Source: an uncultured Bacilli bacterium
GTDB taxonomy: Bacteria > Bacillota_I > Bacilli_A > RF39 > UBA660
Assembly (NCBI GenBank): GCA_947629035.1
Contig: CANRCE010000005.1
Coordinates: 1-52,514 of the forward strand
Direction of reading: 5' to 3'
Length of the DNA: 52,514 bases
In this document: positions 19,086-28,900 of the stretch, piece after piece
Numbering within the stretch: the stretch's first letter is position 1
Layout of the letters: the number at the start of each line of letters is the position of its first letter
Translations under genes and position numbers: made by a program
Notes under the pieces: generated by a model
Database searches by the model: none
Seen by the model: only the letters and a program-made list of their open reading frames with translations
What the model was told of the DNA's origin: nothing

Positions 19086-19982
19086 ATGGAATTAATATCT
19101 TGTGCTGATAAAATAAGATTGGACAAATATTTACAAGATAAATTAGATTGTAGTAGAAGTAAGATTCAAAAAATGATTGATGATGGTGATATTTTAGTAA
19201 ATGATAAAGTTGTGAAAAGTAATTATTTATTAAAATTAGATGATAAGATTATTATTAATTTTCAAGATGAAAAAATTGATATAGTACCAGAAAATATAGA
19301 TTTAGATATTTACTATGAAGATGATGATGTAATTGTAATTAATAAAGAAAGTGGAATGGTTGTCCATCCAGCACCTGGAAATTATAGTCATACTTTAGTA
19401 AATGCTCTAATGTATCATTGCAATAATTTATCAGATATTAATGGAAAAATAAGACCTGGAATTGTTCATCGAATCGATGCTGATACATCAGGACTTCTAC
19501 TTTGTGCGAAAAATAATGAAGCTCATGTTAATTTGGCCAAACAAATTGAAAAAAAACAAGTAACAAGAGAATATATTGCTTTAGTTCATGGAGTTATACC
19601 TTGGGATAATGCAACAATTGATGCTCCAATAGGAAGAGATGAAAAAGATCGTAAAAAAATGGCTGTTACTTCAACAAATAGTAAAAATGCTGTTACTCAT
19701 GTTGAAGTCCTAGAAAGATATAAAAATGCAACTTTAATAAAATGTAAGCTAGAAACTGGAAGAACTCACCAAATAAGAGTTCATTTAGCTTATATTGGAT
19801 ATCCCATTGTTAACGATGAAGTTTATGGAAGAAAAAAACAAGATGATAGTACCTTCGGTCAAATGCTTCATGCAGCTAAAATAGGATTTAAGCATCCCAA
19901 GACAGATAAATATCTTGAATTTGAAGCTCCAGTTCCCGATAAATTTAAAGAAATATTAAAAAAATATCAAAATTTTGAATAG
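19086..19982 (+). CDS. rluD: RluD-family 23S rRNA pseudouridine synthase
   Basis: S4 domain; GIVHRIDADTSGLLLCAKN; LETGRTHQIRVHLAYIGYPIVNDEVYG. Confidence 0.9.
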   Translation: MELISCADKIRLDKYLQDKLDCSRSKIQKMIDDGDILVNDKVVKSNYLLKLDDKIIINFQDEKIDIVPENIDLDIYYEDDDVIVINKESGMVVHPAPGNYSHTLVNALMYHCNNLSDINGKIRPGIVHRIDADTSGLLLCAKNNEAHVNLAKQIEKKQVTREYIALVHGVIPWDNATIDAPIGRDEKDRKKMAVTSTNSKNAVTHVEVLERYKNATLIKCKLETGRTHQIRVHLAYIGYPIVNDEVYGRKKQDDSTFGQMLHAAKIGFKHPKTDKYLEFEAPVPDKFKEILKKYQNFE

Positions 19983-20035
19983 AAAGCTCTAATTCCAACC
20001 AATATTAGGTATGGAAAGGAGCTTTTATTTTATAT

Positions 20036-20809
20036 ATGGCACGTCATAAAGTTGAAATAAGTGGCGTGAATACTGCGAATATTAAAGTTTTAAGTAATGA
20101 AGAAAATATAGAATTATTCAAAAAAATGCAAAATGGAGATCCCTTTGCTCGTGAAGATTTGATTAATGGAAACTTGAAATTAGTTTTATCTATTTTAAAA
20201 AAATTTAGTTATAAGGTTGATAATTTAGATGATTTATTTCAGGTTGGCTGTTTAGGGCTAGTAAAAGCCATTGATAATTTTGATTTATCATTTGATGTAA
20301 AATTATCAACTTATGCTTGTCCGATGATAGCAGGAGAAATAAAAAGATACTTAAGAGATAATTCTGCGCTTAGAATATCTCGAAGCATTAAAGATATTGC
20401 CTATAAAACACTAAAATTAAAAGAAGAAGAATTTACGACAAAAGGAAGAGAACTAACTAATTTAGAAGTGGCCAATATACTTAATGTTAGTGAATATGAA
20501 GTTGTAAATGCTTTAGAATCATTAAGAGAACCCGTTAGTATGTATGAACCTATTTATAATGATGGAGGAGATACGATTTATTTATACGATCAATTATCTA
20601 AACCACGTGATGAATATGGACTTGATAGTAGAATTGCTCTTGATAAAGCTATTAGTTTTCTAAAACCAAGAGAGAAAAAAATATTAAATGATAGATTTTT
20701 AATTGGAAAAACACAAATGGAAATAGCAGAAGAATTAGGAATTTCCCAAGCTCAAATATCAAGACTGGAGAAAAATGCTATCGATAACATAAAAAAGCAT
20801 ATCAAATAA
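20036..20809 (+). CDS. sigG: RNA polymerase sporulation sigma factor SigG
   Basis: KVEISGVNTANIKVLSNEE, DDLFQVGCLGLVKAIDNFDLS, REPVSMYEPIYNDGGD, GKTQMEIAEELGISQAQISRLEK. Confidence 0.93.
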   Translation: MARHKVEISGVNTANIKVLSNEENIELFKKMQNGDPFAREDLINGNLKLVLSILKKFSYKVDNLDDLFQVGCLGLVKAIDNFDLSFDVKLSTYACPMIAGEIKRYLRDNSALRISRSIKDIAYKTLKLKEEEFTTKGRELTNLEVANILNVSEYEVVNALESLREPVSMYEPIYNDGGDTIYLYDQLSKPRDEYGLDSRIALDKAISFLKPREKKILNDRFLIGKTQMEIAEELGISQAQISRLEKNAIDNIKKHIK

Positions 20810-20830
20810 TATAATATTGTAGGTGGTCAT

Positions 20831-21070
20831 ATGCATTTATCCGAACTTCAATTAAAAGAAGTTATAGATATCTCTTCAGGTAAGAGACTTGGCATGATAA
20901 TTGATGTTATTGTTGATAATTATGGCAAAATCAAAATGTTGGTTTTAGAAGAAAAAAAAGGTCGTAGATTTTCTGGTAAGGAAGAATCTCAAATAACTTG
21001 GGAACAAATAACTAAAATTGGAGATGATATCATTTTAATAGATATGCAAAATCATTTTAAATTACATTAG
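20831..21070 (+). CDS. YlmC/YmxH-family PRC-barrel sporulation-associated protein
   Basis: MHLSELQLKEVIDISSGKRLGMIIDVIVDNYGKIKMLVL...ITWEQITKIGDDIILID directly downstream of sigG. Confidence 0.85.
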   Translation: MHLSELQLKEVIDISSGKRLGMIIDVIVDNYGKIKMLVLEEKKGRRFSGKEESQITWEQITKIGDDIILIDMQNHFKLH

Positions 21071-21107
21071 AAAAACTATTGATAAAATTAATGTCAATAG
21101 TTTTTTG
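21070..21107 (+). terminator. Intrinsic terminator
   Basis: AAAAACTATTGA...TCAATAGTTTTTT. Confidence 0.7.
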
Positions 21108-21234
21108 TTATGTGATAAGAAATTATCTAAATTAAAACATACAAATGTATCATATTAAGTATTGACATTTATTTTAGACTGTTATAAAATGAAATTGTTG
21201 TCAAAAAATCTAAAATTAGAAAGAAGAGATAGTA

Positions 21235-22524
21235 ATGCTTAAAGTAGGAATTTGTTCATTAGGTTGTAAAGTAAATATATATGAAAGTGAATATGTTACT
21301 AATTTATTAAAAGAAAATAATTTTCAAATTGTCGATTTTAATGAAAAAGCTGATATTTATATTATTAATACTTGCACTGTTACTAATGAAAGTGATAAAA
21401 AATCAAGAAAAATGATTAATCATGCTAAAAAGAATAATGAATTAGCTTTAATTGTTGTTATGGGATGTTATTCACAAATAAATCCTAATGATATTGATGC
21501 TGATATTGTAATTGGCAATAAAGACAAATCGAAAATAGTTGATTTGATTAATGAAGCAATTGAAAAAAAAGAGAAAATTGTAAAGTCATATGATTTAAGA
21601 AAAGAAAAATTTGAAATAATGGAAATTCATGATTTTGAAAATCATACTAGAGCTTTTGTTAAAATACAAGATGGCTGCAATGCTTTTTGTAGTTATTGTA
21701 TCATTCCTTATGCTAGAGGAGCTATTAGAAGTAAACCTTTTGATCTTGTTATAAAAGAAGTAGAAAATTTAGTTAAAAAAGGTTATAAAGAAATTGTTTT
21801 AACAGGAATACATACAGGTAAGTATGGTATAGATATTAATAGTAGTTTAGAAGAATTATTAAGAAGATTAATCCAAATACCTAATTTATATCGCTTAAGA
21901 TTATCTTCGATTGAAATAAATGAAATAACCGATGGTATTTTAGATTTGATGAAAAATAGTGATATTTTAGCTAATCATTTACATATACCCTTACAATCTG
22001 GAAGTGATAAAATATTAAAGCTTATGAATCGTAGATACGATTTAGCATATTTTAAAGATAAAGTAAATAAAATAAGAAAAGTAAGAGAAGATATTTCTTT
22101 AACTACCGATTTAATTGTAGGTTTTCCTTATGAAAATGAAGAAGATTTTAAAGAAACTTTAAAGACATTAGAAGAAATAGCTTTTACTAAAATACATGTA
22201 TTTCCATATTCAAAAAGAAAAAATACTGTAGCAAGTAAGATGGATATGCAAGTAGATAGTAACATTAAGAAAAGAAGAGTAAGAGAAGTACTAGAACTTT
22301 CCTCTAGATACGAAAAAGCTTATTATGAAAAATATATAAATAAAGAATTAGAAGTTATTACAGAATTAAAACAAGATGGTAAAATTTTAAGTCATACTTC
22401 TAATTTTATCCCAATTCATTTATCTGGTAATATTCCAGGAAATGAAATTGTAAAAGTTAAAATTGATGAAATAGTGGATAATAAAGTATTTGGTCATGTT
22501 TTAGATACTGTAGATATTATGTGA
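21235..22524 (+). CDS. mtaB: tRNA t6A37 methylthiotransferase MtaB
   Basis: CSLGCKVNIYESE, INTCTVTNESDKKSRK, QDGCNAFCSYCIIPYARG, LTGIHTGKYG. Confidence 0.92.
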   Translation: MLKVGICSLGCKVNIYESEYVTNLLKENNFQIVDFNEKADIYIINTCTVTNESDKKSRKMINHAKKNNELALIVVMGCYSQINPNDIDADIVIGNKDKSKIVDLINEAIEKKEKIVKSYDLRKEKFEIMEIHDFENHTRAFVKIQDGCNAFCSYCIIPYARGAIRSKPFDLVIKEVENLVKKGYKEIVLTGIHTGKYGIDINSSLEELLRRLIQIPNLYRLRLSSIEINEITDGILDLMKNSDILANHLHIPLQSGSDKILKLMNRRYDLAYFKDKVNKIRKVREDISLTTDLIVGFPYENEEDFKETLKTLEEIAFTKIHVFPYSKRKNTVASKMDMQVDSNIKKRRVREVLELSSRYEKAYYEKYINKELEVITELKQDGKILSHTSNFIPIHLSGNIPGNEIVKVKIDEIVDNKVFGHVLDTVDIM

Positions 22525-22606
22525 AATTATGTAATAGCTAAATTAAAACTTGACAAAGATGAAAGATTTTAGTATATAATTAGTAATCAAAGGAGGAATT
22601 AGATAA

Positions 22607-24658
22607 ATGGGTAAGAATTTAGTAATTGTCGAATCTCCAAGTAAAAGTAAAACAATTGAAAAATATTTAGGTAAGGATTATAAAGTTGTATCATCACTTG
22701 GTCATATTAGAGATTTATCGACATCTGGTAAATTTGGTTTTGGTGTAGATTTAGAAAATAATTTTAAGCCTGATTATAAAATAATAAAAGGAAAAAGTAA
22801 ATTAGTAAAGCAATTAAAAGAAGAAGTAAAAAATGCTAGTTTTGTTTATTTAGCAACCGACCCTGATAGGGAAGGAGAAGCTATATCTTGGCATTTATAT
22901 GATACTTTAGGATTAAAAGAAAATAATTACAAGCGAATAGTTTTTAATGAAATTACCAAAGATGTCGTTTTAAATTCTTTTACAAAGGCAAGAAAAATTG
23001 ATGATGATTTAGTTAAATCTCAAGAAACAAGAAGAATTTTAGATAGAATTATTGGATTTAGATTAAGTAAACTTATGCAATCTAAAACAGGAGGTAAATC
23101 AGCAGGTCGAGTTCAATCTGTAGCTTTGAAATTGATTGTTGATCGGGAAAGAGAAATACAAGCTTTTAATGCTGAAGAATATTTTGAAATTGATGCTTAT
23201 TTTAATGACTTTGAAGCTAAATTAGATACATATAATCATAAACAAATAGAAATAAAAAAAGAAATAGAGGCTAAAGAAATATTAAGTAAATTATCTAAAG
23301 CTTTTACCATTGAAAGTGTAGATAAAAAAGAAAAAGCTAAAAAAGCTAAATATCCTTTTACTACTTCAACATTGCAACAAGAAGCTAGTAATAAACTAGG
23401 CTTTACATCTAAAAAAACGATGAATTTAGCTCAAAAATTATATGAAGGTATAACTTTAAAAGATGAAACAGTAGGTCTTATTACTTATATGAGAACAGAT
23501 TCTGTAAGATTATCTGATGAATTTGTAAAATCAACATATGCTTACATTTCTGATAAATTTGGAAAAGAATATATTGGGTATGTTAAAGTTGCTAAAAACA
23601 AAGATAATGTTCAAGATGCACATGAAGCTATTAGACCAACTTCAATAAATAGAACACCTGAATTAGTAAAGGAATTTTTATCAAATGATGAATATAAACT
23701 ATATAAAATAATTTATTTTAGAGCATTAGCTAGTTTAATGAAAGATGCTAAAGTTGAAGCTACCACTGTGATTTTAGATAATAATAATTATCAATTTAAA
23801 ACTACAGGTCAAGTTTTACTTTTTGATGGATATTTAAAAGTTTATTCTGATTATGAAGAAAGTGAAGATAAAATTCTTCCAGCCCTAGATACTTATAAAT
23901 CTAAAGTAATTGTAGCTAATAATATAGAATATTCTTCTCATTTTACAAAACCACCAGCTAGATATACTGAAAGTAAGTTAATTAAAGAGATGGAAGAATT
24001 AGGCATAGGAAGACCATCAACTTATGCTAAAACAATTGATACTTTAATAGAAAGAGCATATGTCAAAATTGCCGATAAAAAATTTATTCCAACGGAAGTT
24101 GGTATTGAAACAACAGATAAATTACAAGAATTTTTTAAAGATATAATTAATGTTAAATATACTAAAGAGATGGAAGATGATTTAGATAAAATTGCTATGG
24201 GAAAACTAGTATGGAATAACTTGCTAGATAAATTTTATCGTGATTTTGAGCCTAAAGTAAAGGAAGCTTTTGATAACATGGAAAAGAAAGCACCAAAAGA
24301 AACAGGAGAAAATTGTCCTAATTGTGGTAGTCCTCTTGTAATAAGAAAAGGTCGTTATGGTGAGTTTATAGCTTGTTCTAATTATCCAACTTGTAAATAT
24401 ATAAAAAATGATAAAGAAGCTAAAGAAGTTATAGCAATTATGGATTGTCCAAAATGTCATGATGGTAAAGTAATTGAAAGAAAAACTAAAAAAGGTAAAA
24501 TCTTTTATGGTTGTTCTAATTATCCAAAATGTGACTTTGCAACTTGGGATAAACCAATTGAAGAAAAATGCCCTGAATGTGGAAGCATATTAACTCAAAA
24601 GAAAACTAAAATAAAATGTTCTAATTGTAATTATGAAAAAAAGATTGATAAAAAGTAA
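22607..24658 (+). CDS. topA: DNA topoisomerase I
   Basis: NLVIVESPSKSKTIEKYLG, ATDPDREGEAISWH, GLITYMRTDSVR, C-terminal zinc ribbons. Confidence 0.97.
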   Translation: MGKNLVIVESPSKSKTIEKYLGKDYKVVSSLGHIRDLSTSGKFGFGVDLENNFKPDYKIIKGKSKLVKQLKEEVKNASFVYLATDPDREGEAISWHLYDTLGLKENNYKRIVFNEITKDVVLNSFTKARKIDDDLVKSQETRRILDRIIGFRLSKLMQSKTGGKSAGRVQSVALKLIVDREREIQAFNAEEYFEIDAYFNDFEAKLDTYNHKQIEIKKEIEAKEILSKLSKAFTIESVDKKEKAKKAKYPFTTSTLQQEASNKLGFTSKKTMNLAQKLYEGITLKDETVGLITYMRTDSVRLSDEFVKSTYAYISDKFGKEYIGYVKVAKNKDNVQDAHEAIRPTSINRTPELVKEFLSNDEYKLYKIIYFRALASLMKDAKVEATTVILDNNNYQFKTTGQVLLFDGYLKVYSDYEESEDKILPALDTYKSKVIVANNIEYSSHFTKPPARYTESKLIKEMEELGIGRPSTYAKTIDTLIERAYVKIADKKFIPTEVGIETTDKLQEFFKDIINVKYTKEMEDDLDKIAMGKLVWNNLLDKFYRDFEPKVKEAFDNMEKKAPKETGENCPNCGSPLVIRKGRYGEFIACSNYPTCKYIKNDKEAKEVIAIMDCPKCHDGKVIERKTKKGKIFYGCSNYPKCDFATWDKPIEEKCPECGSILTQKKTKIKCSNCNYEKKIDKK

Positions 24659-24748
24659 TTAAATTTTATGAATAATTAAAAAAAATATAGATAAATTATT
24701 GTTATGTCTTAAAAATGTCAAATTTAAATTTAAACTTTCAGAATAACC

Positions 24749-24777
24749 TTGACAAAAAAATAGTAAAACTATATAAT
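24749..24777 (+). promoter_or_regulatory. Promoter of dockerin/cohesin operon
   Basis: TTGACA-17-TATAAT; spacer resembles that of the promoters at 28970 and 30868. Confidence 0.75.
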
Positions 24778-24783
24778 GATATA

Positions 24784-24997
24784 TAGAAAGGTACTTTGGT
24801 TTCTGGATTTATGACCATTTACCATAAAGCATAATTAAAATTTTACTGTATTTATAGTAGTATTTAAATTATGTTCCTTAGGGAGGTGATACTAAAATCA
24901 TATTTATCTTGATGTATAGTTTATTATTAGAACTATAGCAAGAAGAGCTACTTGTCATGAAGTAAGTAGCTGATAATAAAAAGAAAGGAGCACCTTT
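24784..24997 (+). promoter_or_regulatory. Long 5' leader with hairpin AGCTACTT...AAGTAGCT and an internal RBS-like agggaggtgat
   Basis: ~210 nt between predicted +1 and ATG; stem at ~24946-24971. Confidence 0.45.
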
Positions 24998-26575
24998 ATG
25001 AAGAGTGTTAAAAAGAAATTAAAAAATATGAGTAAAAAATGTTTTTCTCTTATGCTTGTTGCACTTATGGTAATTGTACAGTTTCCAGTAACAGCATTTG
25101 CAGAAACTGCAACAACTGAAGATGAAATCGATGCAATCATTAGAGAGGGCATTAAAGCATCTAACGAAGCTATGGCCAAAGGTGGTAGCTATGCTGTATT
25201 AAGCGAGTTAGGAGAAGACAATACTGTAACTGTCTATATGTATGATGGTAATTATGCAATAAAAGGTTCAGGGACAACTGGAGTTTATTACGATATTATT
25301 GGAGTTCTTGTAAACAAACTTTATGAAAATAGAACTAAAGTTGAAAAAATTGAGGCTGTTAATAATCCAAATAATGGAGGAACAATTAAATTAGAAGAAT
25401 TGCAAGGTCAAACTGCCCAAGATAGTGGTAAAATTGTAAGTTTTATTAAAGAACTAGGCCTTAAAAAAAGTGATGGTCAACCACTTAGTGCTACTGAGGG
25501 AATAGGACAATTAAACGGTCAAAATTTTTCTGTTAAAGTTTATGGTAAAGGTTCTTCTAATCCAGTAACTTATACAGTAAAATTTGAGTCAGTGTCAATT
25601 ACTGTTGAAGATATTGATGCAATTATTAGAGATGGTATTGTAGCATCAAATTCAGCAATGGTTAAAAATGGCGTAGCATATGCTGAACTAAGTGATTTAG
25701 AAGTAATTAATGAAACAAGCAGAAGCGTAACTGTTAATATGTATAATCCTGATTATGCTATCAAAGGTTCACAAGGTGAGAATGTTTACGATGATATTAT
25801 CACTGTTCTTGTAGATAAGCTTTATCAAAACAGAGCAAAAGTAACAAAAATAAAAGCAGATGCTTCAGAAGAACCACAAGCTACAATAACTCTTAATACT
25901 TTAACAGGAACTAAGGAAACAGATGCTGGTACAATCAGTGGTTTTGTTGTAAAACTAGGACTTAAAGGTAAAGATGGTAATCTTAACCCTGCCGAAGGTA
26001 TTGGTCAATTAGATGGTCAAAGTTTTTCTGTAACAGTAACTGCTAACAATAATGTAACTGCAACTTATAAAGTTAACTTTAAGATTTTTAAAGAACTTGT
26101 ATTAACTGATGATGCTAGTAATGAAAATGATTCTAATCTTAAATTAGAAGTAACTGAAGATAGTAAAGTTTTAACTGGTAAAGACCTTGTTGATACGACA
26201 AAAGCAGCAGGTAATACTGTTGATGCTGTTAAAGCAAAATTTGAAGATGCAGCTAGTGGTTATACTATTAAAATTGTTGACAAAAAAAATAATGAATTAC
26301 AAGGTACTGATCCAGTAGGTACTGGTAGTAAAATTGAACTTTTAGATAGTGATAATAAAGTTGTTGATACTGTTACTATTATTGTTATGGGAGACGTTGA
26401 TGGCGATGGCGGTATCAATGTTGCTGATGCAACAAATATGCTAAATAATATTTCTAAAATAAGCAAATTAAGTGGTGTTTATGAACAAGCATCTCATGTA
26501 ACAGGGGATCCTACTTTAAGTGTTGCCGATGTTGTTAAAGTACTTAATACTATTACAAGTGCTCAAAATAAATAG
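24998..26575 (+). CDS. Secreted protein with two ~162-aa tandem repeats and C-terminal dockerin-like domain
   Basis: Signal peptide; C-term GDVDGDGGINVADATNMLNNISKI...GDPTLSVADVVKVLNTI. Confidence 0.8.
   Translation: MKSVKKKLKNMSKKCFSLMLVALMVIVQFPVTAFAETATTEDEIDAIIREGIKASNEAMAKGGSYAVLSELGEDNTVTVYMYDGNYAIKGSGTTGVYYDIIGVLVNKLYENRTKVEKIEAVNNPNNGGTIKLEELQGQTAQDSGKIVSFIKELGLKKSDGQPLSATEGIGQLNGQNFSVKVYGKGSSNPVTYTVKFESVSITVEDIDAIIRDGIVASNSAMVKNGVAYAELSDLEVINETSRSVTVNMYNPDYAIKGSQGENVYDDIITVLVDKLYQNRAKVTKIKADASEEPQATITLNTLTGTKETDAGTISGFVVKLGLKGKDGNLNPAEGIGQLDGQSFSVTVTANNNVTATYKVNFKIFKELVLTDDASNENDSNLKLEVTEDSKVLTGKDLVDTTKAAGNTVDAVKAKFEDAASGYTIKIVDKKNNELQGTDPVGTGSKIELLDSDNKVVDTVTIIVMGDVDGDGGINVADATNMLNNISKISKLSGVYEQASHVTGDPTLSVADVVKVLNTITSAQNK
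25118..25603 (+). repeat. Protein-coding tandem repeat unit 1
   Basis: EDEIDAIIREGIKASNEAMAKGGSYAVLSEL...YAIKGS...LVNKLYENRTKVEKI...GIGQLNGQNFSV. Confidence 0.8.
25604..26089 (+). repeat. Protein-coding tandem repeat unit 2
   Basis: VEDIDAIIRDGIVASNSAMVKNGVAYAELSDL...YAIKGS...LVDKLYQNRAKVTKI...GIGQLDGQSFSV. Confidence 0.8.
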
Positions 26576-26579
26576 TTAG

Positions 26580-28199
26580 GTGATGAAAATGAAAGACAAA
26601 ATAAGAAAAATATTTACTTCTAGTTTAGCAGTTTTAACAGTCGTTGGAACATCTCCAATGATAGTTGTTTCTGCTGATGCTAAAAAATATGAGTATGATG
26701 GGGCTGCAGATTTTGATTATTCTGAGATAAAATATCATGGTTCATCTAATAATCATAGTCTTCCACGATACTATGAGACAGATAAAAATCTTTCAAATCC
26801 TAAGCTTAAAGAAGATCGTTTTGTAAGATTACAAGCACCAGGTATGGAACTTGATTCTACAGATGTAAACAAGCATTGGGAATGTAATGATATAGATGAT
26901 GATGGAGCAGGTAATATTATTTGGGATCCTGCAACTGCAACTCTTACACTAGATAATGTTGATTTTGGTAAATTATCATATAGACATGATCAAGTTGATA
27001 ATCATGCAAATGCTACTTTAGATATTGCAGCTGTTAATCCTAATGATACAGTAACAATTGTTATAAAAGGTAAAAATGTATTTAAACCAATACTTGATGA
27101 AGCAAAGAAGAAGGATATAATAGATAGATTAGGCAAAGATTATGTATCAGAACAAGTAATGATTTCGGCAAATTGTAATATAGTTATTAAAGCAGGAGAT
27201 GAGAATGCTTCTTTAGATGTAGAATCTTATAGTATGTCCCGTGGTGAAGAAGCTTCAAAATATCATGCTATTCAAGCTTGGGATCCTGATACAGGAGCTT
27301 TCCATAACCTTACGATAGAAAGTGGAACTCTTAATCTTAAGGCTTTCAAAAGTGGTAATGCAATTGTAGCTGCTTCAGTAACTGTTAACGGTGGTACTGT
27401 AAATGCTACATCTTTAGAGGATACTGCAATTACTGCTAGAAATGGTAAGATTACTATTAATGGAGGAACTGTGGTAGCTAAGGCTGCTAGTGGAAAACCT
27501 GCAATGTATGCTAGAACTATTAATATTAATGATGCTGGTACTACTCCAGAAATTGGTATTGTTTTAGGTGATGATATGCGTTCTATTGGTAATAAACCAT
27601 TAGTTACTAAATTAATTAGTGATGGTGATGCAGGTACTTACCATTATGATACTGTTTTCGTACCAGAAACTACTGTAGGACCACTTGAAGATACAACAAC
27701 TGCTTTAAGTGATGTAACAGTTGAATATCATCCAATTTTGGAACTTAATGGTAGTGATGATTCTCTTGATGTTAAACAAGATGGTAGTGATAAAGTTCTT
27801 ACTGGTGATAATCTTTTAGATAGCGAAGGCGCAGCTGGAAGTAAAGTTGCAGACATTAAAAAAGACTTTGAAGAAGCTGCTGAAGGTTTTGAAATCATAG
27901 TAGTTAATAATGAGGGCACTAAGCTTTCTGATACAGATTCAGTAGGAACTGGAAGTAAAATAGAATTAGTTAAAAATGATGTCGTTTTCGATACTATAGT
28001 AGTTGTTGTTAAAGGTGATGTCGATGGCGATGGTAAAATAGATGTTAGTGATGCTGTAAATATGCTTAATGCAATTAGTGGTGTCAGAGGCAGTTTTACA
28101 GGTGTTTATGAACAAGCATCTCATGTTATTGGAGATCCTGTTTTAACTGTTGCTGATGTTGTAAAAGTATTAAACATTAATACAAAAGTTAATGCTTAA
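26580..28199 (+). CDS. Secreted beta-helix/carbohydrate-binding-like protein with C-terminal dockerin-like domain
   Basis: Signal peptide; LTIESGTLNLKAFKSGNAIVAASVTVNGGTVNATS repeats; GDVDGDGKIDVSDAVNMLNAI...GDPVLTVADVVKVLN; start may be ATG 26589. Confidence 0.8.
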   Translation: MMKMKDKIRKIFTSSLAVLTVVGTSPMIVVSADAKKYEYDGAADFDYSEIKYHGSSNNHSLPRYYETDKNLSNPKLKEDRFVRLQAPGMELDSTDVNKHWECNDIDDDGAGNIIWDPATATLTLDNVDFGKLSYRHDQVDNHANATLDIAAVNPNDTVTIVIKGKNVFKPILDEAKKKDIIDRLGKDYVSEQVMISANCNIVIKAGDENASLDVESYSMSRGEEASKYHAIQAWDPDTGAFHNLTIESGTLNLKAFKSGNAIVAASVTVNGGTVNATSLEDTAITARNGKITINGGTVVAKAASGKPAMYARTININDAGTTPEIGIVLGDDMRSIGNKPLVTKLISDGDAGTYHYDTVFVPETTVGPLEDTTTALSDVTVEYHPILELNGSDDSLDVKQDGSDKVLTGDNLLDSEGAAGSKVADIKKDFEEAAEGFEIIVVNNEGTKLSDTDSVGTGSKIELVKNDVVFDTIVVVVKGDVDGDGKIDVSDAVNMLNAISGVRGSFTGVYEQASHVIGDPVLTVADVVKVLNINTKVNA

Positions 28200-28238
28200 A
28201 AAAATATAATAAATTTATTAGTGAAAGGAAGATATAAT

Positions 28239-28883
28239 ATGAAGAAATTTAAATTACTTAGTGTCATGTTATTTGCAGTAGCTGCGATGCTAGGTCTTAA
28301 AAGTACAGTTTTTGCAGAAGATAATGATGGAGTTTTATCTATCGAAGCTAGCAAAGATACTGTAAATCCAGGGGATGAGGTACAATTCACAGTTAAAGTT
28401 ACAAATGGAGCAATTGGTGTTGCAGGAGTTCAAGGTGATATAGCTGTAAGTTCAAACTTAGAGTATCAAGGTTATACTTTAGGAGCTGATTTATCAGGTT
28501 TAGATTCAGTAAGAAATGATGGAACTAGTTTCTCATTTTCAACAACAAGTGAAAAAGCAAAAGGAAAAGATTTTAGTATCACTTTTAAATATAAAGTTAA
28601 AGATGATGCTGAAGCAGGAGATGAAGTAACATTTACCATTTCTAATGCTTTAGGTGTTAGTGCAGCAGTTGATGAAGAAGGAACTCCAATTAAACTTGCA
28701 AAAGTAAACAAAGTAACTGCTAATTCTAAAGCAACAGTTGCTGAAGAAATTATTCCAGAACCAGATCAAGGTTCTAATCAATCAAATCCAAATACTGGTG
28801 ATATCAATTTAGTATATGCTTTAATTGCTATTGCTGTAAGTGGATTAGGAATTGGATGTATCTTTAAGAAAAGATTTAACTAA
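28239..28883 (+). CDS. Cell-wall-anchored cohesin-domain-like protein
   Basis: GVLSIEASKDTVNPGDEVQFTVKVTNGAIGVAGVQGDIAVSSNLEYQGYTLG...FSITFKYKVKDDAEAGDEVTFTISNALGVS; C-term NPNTGD-TM-KKRFN. Confidence 0.75.
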   Translation: MKKFKLLSVMLFAVAAMLGLKSTVFAEDNDGVLSIEASKDTVNPGDEVQFTVKVTNGAIGVAGVQGDIAVSSNLEYQGYTLGADLSGLDSVRNDGTSFSFSTTSEKAKGKDFSITFKYKVKDDAEAGDEVTFTISNALGVSAAVDEEGTPIKLAKVNKVTANSKATVAEEIIPEPDQGSNQSNPNTGDINLVYALIAIAVSGLGIGCIFKKRFN

Positions 28884-28900
28884 TCATTGATAATTTTAAC

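Noticed and set aside
24955-25179. 74-aa antisense ORF over the start of the dockerin gene
   Set aside because: Antisense to a strongly supported CDS; composition mirrors the sense strand
28472-28711. Antisense ORF in cohesin-like gene (likewise 26260-26466, 27728-27919, 31439-31678)
   Set aside because: Short antisense ORFs in codon-biased genes without RBS
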